DNA of 64,000 bases from Lineus longissimus (lineage: Eukaryota; Nemertea; Pilidiophora; Heteronemertea; Lineidae), in assembly GCF_910592395.1 (NCBI RefSeq), contig NC_088308.1, positions 1,550,001-1,614,000 of the forward strand. Reading direction: 5' to 3'. Within the stretch, counting starts at the first letter, position 1. Every line of letters starts with the position of its first letter. The notes below the pieces were generated by a model. That model made no database searches, was not told the origin of the DNA, and saw only the letters and a list, made by a program, of their open reading frames with translations. The position numbers and the translations under genes are program-made. Shown here in pieces: positions 59,308 to 64,000 of the stretch.

Positions 59308-62300
59308 ATGGCTTGGACTGAATCGATTTCATTTTGCCTCCTCATTTTTCTTGTCTTATTTTCGGGAGCTTCTTGCCGAGCATCATATCATGGGTAAGCC
59401 AGTTTTGAAACATATGACATTCTAATCGTGACTAAAACGTTATTCAGGCATGTGTTCTTGTCAGTTCATGTTCTTCTTCAGCGTTCGCCTGCACTTGGGT
59501 TAGATAGTGTCCAGCAAGTTTTGCTCCACCACGCCGGGATGTGCATTTTTGCGTGCCAGTACGGTCACGCGCCATTTGGGGGTAATTGGCATACATGCAG
59601 TACACTCCGAATGCAGTGGACCGGTCTCGTCCCTTGCCGAGGAAGGACGATCAGGATGACGAGATGGACTGCAAAGGAGTCTAACATGTAGTGACTCCGA
59701 CTTCGGCAATCGCAAGAAGCCAGAGGAAGAATCCGTCACAAGCTAAGCTACTCATGTTTCTCACTTTTGCTTCGGTCTGGTTAGCAGCCGGGTAAAAGGA
59801 ACCTTGGTTTTACGTCTCATTAAACGGAAGAGGCAATGTTGGGTAAGGTGTCTCGCTGAAGGACACAAGGACGAACTTAACTTTTGCCAGTTAGATTCGT
59901 GTCGAATCCGACCACGGTTTTTACTTTTGAGACCCTGCATACGTCTCGTGAGTTGTCATCAGCTGGACTGAATTGAAAGACGCTTCACCCTTCATCTTCA
60001 GCGATAAGGTGATAAGGGTGACCCCGGCGACAGAAGACCAGCTGCTCTTTCTTCAAGACATGTATGCAAACGGGAACGATAAGGTAAGGAAGTGCATCGA
60101 GAAAACTTTTAGAAGTCCTATCGTTCCTCCATTCGCGCCGTGAGGCATCGATAGCAGCGAGAAAGGTTGCACGTTCATCTGACTCCAACTCCAACTTCAT
60201 CTCCTGGGTAGAATAACAGCTATATATATGTATCTGGTGATTTGATTTCATTTGATAATTGACGAACGTTTTCGTATTCCATCTGCATCTTGGACCTGTG
60301 CATATGACCAATATAACGAAGTCTCCATGTCGTCGACCATCGCCATGGACTGATGAAACACAACGCGTCCCACAAACAAGCTATTTTTGCAGCTACTACC
60401 TGCGATAATAACGCTTCAATCTGGCACTGTGAAGATCACAGACCTTTGCACTACCTCACCGTAAGGGGTGCGAAAGCTGCCTATATTTTTCAATTTCTTT
60501 TTTAGATTGTCGATTTTTGGACCGACCCAGTAGGACTCGGTTTTGAGGTGGACATGCGCATCACCAGGTCCTGCTTCTGGTTGCTGGATGAGCTAAGACA
60601 GAATGGCCTGAAGCCAATCGTTGTCATTGATGATGTAGAGAAGTGAATAGAAAAAGATGATGTTGTTCCTAGTCCGAAGAAAACCAAGACCCGGGTTTCA
60701 AAGCCATGTAGATAGTTTAGCTACCGCTACTATAATACAGCCTAATCGTTTGGGGTTCCGCTACAACCGCTAAAACCTATGGCGGAACCCCATGGCCCTC
60801 GAAGATCCTCTTACGAGGTTTTGGCTTATAGCGACAGCTACATTGTACGGGTGGTTTAGCGGCCGCCCAACTACCGTTAACAGATAGCGAAGCTTTGAAC
60901 AACCGGGGTCAGATTCAATTGAATTTTCATAAGAAGTGTGACACTGGTTTATTTCCACTTTCGAAACTGTGCGAACATTTGATATTTCCGTTTTAGCTAG
61001 CAGTTATCCTTATCACCAATTATCAATTCTTTACGACATATAAATGTTACTGTCATATCTTTAGGTGCATTGATGACCAAGATGGCCGCAATCGTCGGAA
61101 GCGGATGCAGGAGGAGGAGTTCTCTTTTTCAACCTATCATACCTACGACGAAGTACGTATAAAGCGATGATGGCAGCACATGAATAATTCACGTATATTC
61201 TCTACAATAAAGTGTGTTTAATACCATGTTGAAACTATTTCCCTAAAGTTTTTATTCATGTGACGTTGGCACACCGAACGTCTGAGGCTCATAACGCTCT
61301 GTAGACTTTCTGATACGAGCAAATGAACTAGGCAAATGTTCATGTTTTCACCACGCCATCTAGCAATACGGTACGAGTGGTGAGATTTGTTTCTCCTTTG
61401 ATACAGATTATGGATTGGACACGGTCCAGATCAGAGGCCTGTCCCCCAGAACTTAACTGCTCCATTGAAGTTATAGGGAAGTCGTATGAGGGAAGAGATA
61501 TAATCGTTTTAAAGGTAGATTCTGATTTATTAAGAAGTCGTGAAGTTGTCGAAACCTAGCTTGAGGAGGGAAGTGGTACATGTACGAGAAACAAGGGATA
61601 TAAATCTGGTTGCAAACATTAACCTACATGTACCCACACGCTATGCGCAACATAGCTAGTTGCCTTCAACAGATCTTAGCTTCACAATCTGGAGGACAGC
61701 GTTTAGACCACCGGCTGGCAACAACAGTTGGTAAGAGCATGAGAATCCAGCGTTTGTAGAGTATACACCTACATTCTCAATAATAGTTCCACGGGCCTAT
61801 CTTCTGATCTTGAGGTCTACTGTACCATACAATATAATGTCATTTTCTAAGTACATTAATGTGCACGTACATGTATATCCTTTGGACTTCATATGAGTTG
61901 TTTTTTTCTTCACTTCCTCAGCTCGGTGTCCCAGGGAGGAACAAGACCGGTTTGTTTTTTGATTGTGGTATGCACAGTAGAGAATGGATTAGCCCTGCAA
62001 CCTGTCTCTATCTCATCAACGCGGTAAGTCTTAGTTTCAAGTTGCTAAATGGGGAACATGATATATATGTCACGAAGTTGTGTTGGACACAGTCATTTAC
62101 CATACATGGCTATAGCAACAATGGCCTGAGATTGCGAATGGAACAATATCCACCCGACTTCTATAAGTAGGGTCTTTGGGCTCTGTCACACCCGTCCTGG
62201 TCAGCTGCCGCGAATTTTTCCGGCTACCCAAGATCACAGACATGACCGAAACTTGGACCTCAATTGGTATACAGTCAATGGTCAAGTATGATGTTTTCAA

Positions 62301-63962
62301 AAAACAATGATGAACAAGGAGTCGCCCATTGCATTCTATCAGGCCTTGCACATTTCAACCAAATATGTTTTCTTGATTACAGTATATTGAGGGATACCGC
62401 CAAAATGACGGCCCGATAATTGATATGCTGACCACGTGGGACATCCACGTGATACCAATTGTGAATCCGGACGGGTATAACTACACGTGGACGGTGAATC
62501 GGCTGTGGAGGAAAACTCGCACCCCAAATATAGGCAGCGACTGTGTTGGGACGGACCCGAATAGGAACTGGGATTTTCACTGGAGAGGTACGTGTTACTC
62601 CGAAGATACTTTAACGTCTTCCAAACAATATACCAAATGTAGTTAAAAAAAAGTAGTTATCAAAGCTATGGTAACCTACTCCTGCCACAATAGTACAGTG
62701 GTCAGTAGACCGCAACTTCGACTTCATTATACAAGTGAATCACTCCTCCTTTCTAGCGAAAGAAGACCCGTGCCAGATTATATACCCCGGACCATACCCT
62801 TTCTCTGAGCCATGCGTCCAGGCTGTTGCGGACTATCTACTTGATAGAACCAACGTCCTCGTCTACATCAACGTGCATTCGTTCGGGCAAATGTGGTTGC
62901 CATCTTGGGGGTACACTCACGAACTACCGCGAGACTTCGACGACTTGGTAAGAGATCGGCTTAATAGAATGTTTACAAGCGGGAACCATCCATGAGTCGA
63001 AAGCCAGTGGGATGTTTCTGAGTGTTTCCGTTTCATAGCGCAAGTCCTCATCGTTCGGGAATGCTGAAAAACAGAGCGACTCGTACCTCTATGTGTTAAG
63101 CCTTGCCAACTGTTATTCCCTTTGTCTTGTCCCGGCACATTCCATCGGTCCTACCTGTCAGGGAACACCGATTGAGAAAGGGGGTACAACCAAAAAGGTT
63201 ACACCAGGTCTTTTTATAGCGGAAGAGCGAGAGTAACATTGTGCAATCGTACTACATTTGTACATTATTTCAATTCAATCGAGCTTAATTTACTACTTGC
63301 TTTGCAATACAAAATTCTTAACCATGATGGGCTCAAGTATATACATGTAATCAAAAAAGGTATATTATGTTGATCTATAATGTCTATAATGTGATAATTT
63401 TGAATACATTATCAGACTTCTTCAACATGCTCTGGTTCATTACTTCAGGAAAGGGTTGCTCAACGCGCCGCCCGTGCCTCCAGAATAATATTTGGCAGCG
63501 AGTACAGAGTAGCAACCAGTGGCCAGCTTCTTGGTAAGCACCTACAGCAATTCATTCGCTCCCCTATTCCATTTAGATATATCGCAAAAGAAAAGATTGA
63601 TAATTTTTCGGACTCAATTTTGTTGTGAAAAAGTGAAGAACAAGCAAGGACCTTTACAAGCGACAACTAGTACACTGTACAGTACTCAACATCCCTGCTA
63701 CATTTTGGCATGTGTGCTAGTAACGACCATCATTCTTGATTTAAGGAATATTTCTTTTTCAGTGTCAAATAGAGGCGTTGCAAAGGACTGGATGAAGGGG
63801 GTCGCGGGTGTTAAATACACTTACACCCTTGAACTTCGAGATAGAGGACAGTACGGGTTCCTCCTTCCTGAGGATCAAATCATACCAACTGGAATTGAAA
63901 TATTTTATGCATTTGAGGCACTCTTGAATGAAGTGGAAGAAATTGAACACATTAATGCTTAG
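59308..63962 (+). CDS. Secreted M14A metallocarboxypeptidase (pro-carboxypeptidase A/B family)
   Basis: Ten exons (59308-59393, 60002-60083, 60506-60642, 61065-61152, 61407-61514, 61922-62023, 62383-62587, 62757-62947, 63449-63533, 63763-63962) give 427 aa, the usual length. A signal peptide ([20 protein letters not shown], to about residue 23) is followed by an activation peptide to about residue 120. The catalytic domain has zinc ligands H185 and E188 (MHSREW) and H310 (NVHSFGQ), the substrate-binding NRNWDFHW, and the general base E385 ([13 protein letters not shown]). The residue equal to CPA Ile255 is K369 (AKDW), which suggests preference for acidic C-terminal residues, as in CPO (Arg) and a known insect glutamate carboxypeptidase (Lys). 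The residue aligned with Tyr248 appears to be Val, at the exon 9/10 junction. Secreted digestive or peptide-processing zymogen. Confidence 0.93.
60752..60791. repeat. Hairpin with 10-bp perfect arms in carboxypeptidase intron 3
   Basis: GGGGTTCCGC, a 20-base loop, then GCGGAACCCC. No known element recognised; similar ACCGCTA words recur nearby. Confidence 0.6.
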
Positions 63963-64000
63963 ATTATCACCAGTCTTTTGCCTTCTCGACTAGCGGTGAA

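Overview
The window is nuclear DNA of a multicellular animal, very probably a marine invertebrate. It has intron-rich genes with animal-specific orthologues (LRRC45, SNX25, CISD, RSAD1, BHMT, an M14 carboxypeptidase), two degraded CR1/Jockey-type LINEs, several TIR elements, and many TACATGTA- and AGGCCTA-type words that I associate with echinoderm, hemichordate, amphioxus or mollusc genomes. I cannot fix the phylum from the sequence alone. I modelled eight genes exon by exon; every model keeps frame across all 71 introns.

Layout. 1-10,027: a satellite of eight full monomers plus one partial, organised as two near-identical higher-order units of 4,895 bp (monomers of 1,273, 1,288, 1,167 and 1,167 bp). 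The length classes come from presence or absence of a ~119-bp hairpin MITE and of a 15-bp block. Every full monomer carries a minus-strand tRNA-like pol III unit. 10,028-12,505: degenerate short repeats and the likely LRRC45 3' UTR. 12,506-18,496 (-): LRRC45, 16 exons. 18,671-18,813: small MITE. 19,787-23,240: a complete DNA transposon (TIRs, 6-bp target duplication GCCTGG) with inverted 21-bp minisatellite arrays inside both ends, a transposase N-terminal fragment and a nested LINE. 23,541-24,893 (+): CISD iron-sulfur protein. 26,320-31,705 (-): RSAD1/HemW-like radical SAM protein, 14 exons. 32,948-41,756 (+): SNX25, 20 exons, divergent from RSAD1. 42,300-43,140: foldback structure with a 99-bp minisatellite. 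44,330-46,945 (+): BHMT copy A. 47,467-48,578 (-): TspO/MBR-related membrane protein. 48,769-55,598: one dispersed, circularly permuted copy of the satellite monomer, broken by a LINE (itself holding a 256-bp MITE with 9-bp target duplication) and by a 2,127-bp DNA transposon (itself holding a 934-bp element with 9-bp target duplication). 56,130-58,956 (+): BHMT copy B. 59,308-63,962 (+): secreted metallocarboxypeptidase.

The genes do not form one pathway. The two BHMT copies are a tandem duplication with identical intron phases, later separated by the TspO-like gene and the transposon nest; the other genes are housekeeping or digestive. The most unusual content is in the repeats: a satellite carrying a pol III-like unit, a permuted single copy of it elsewhere, and a transposon with minisatellite-bearing ends. 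Four of the 71 modelled introns use GC donors, well above the roughly 1% known from mammals.
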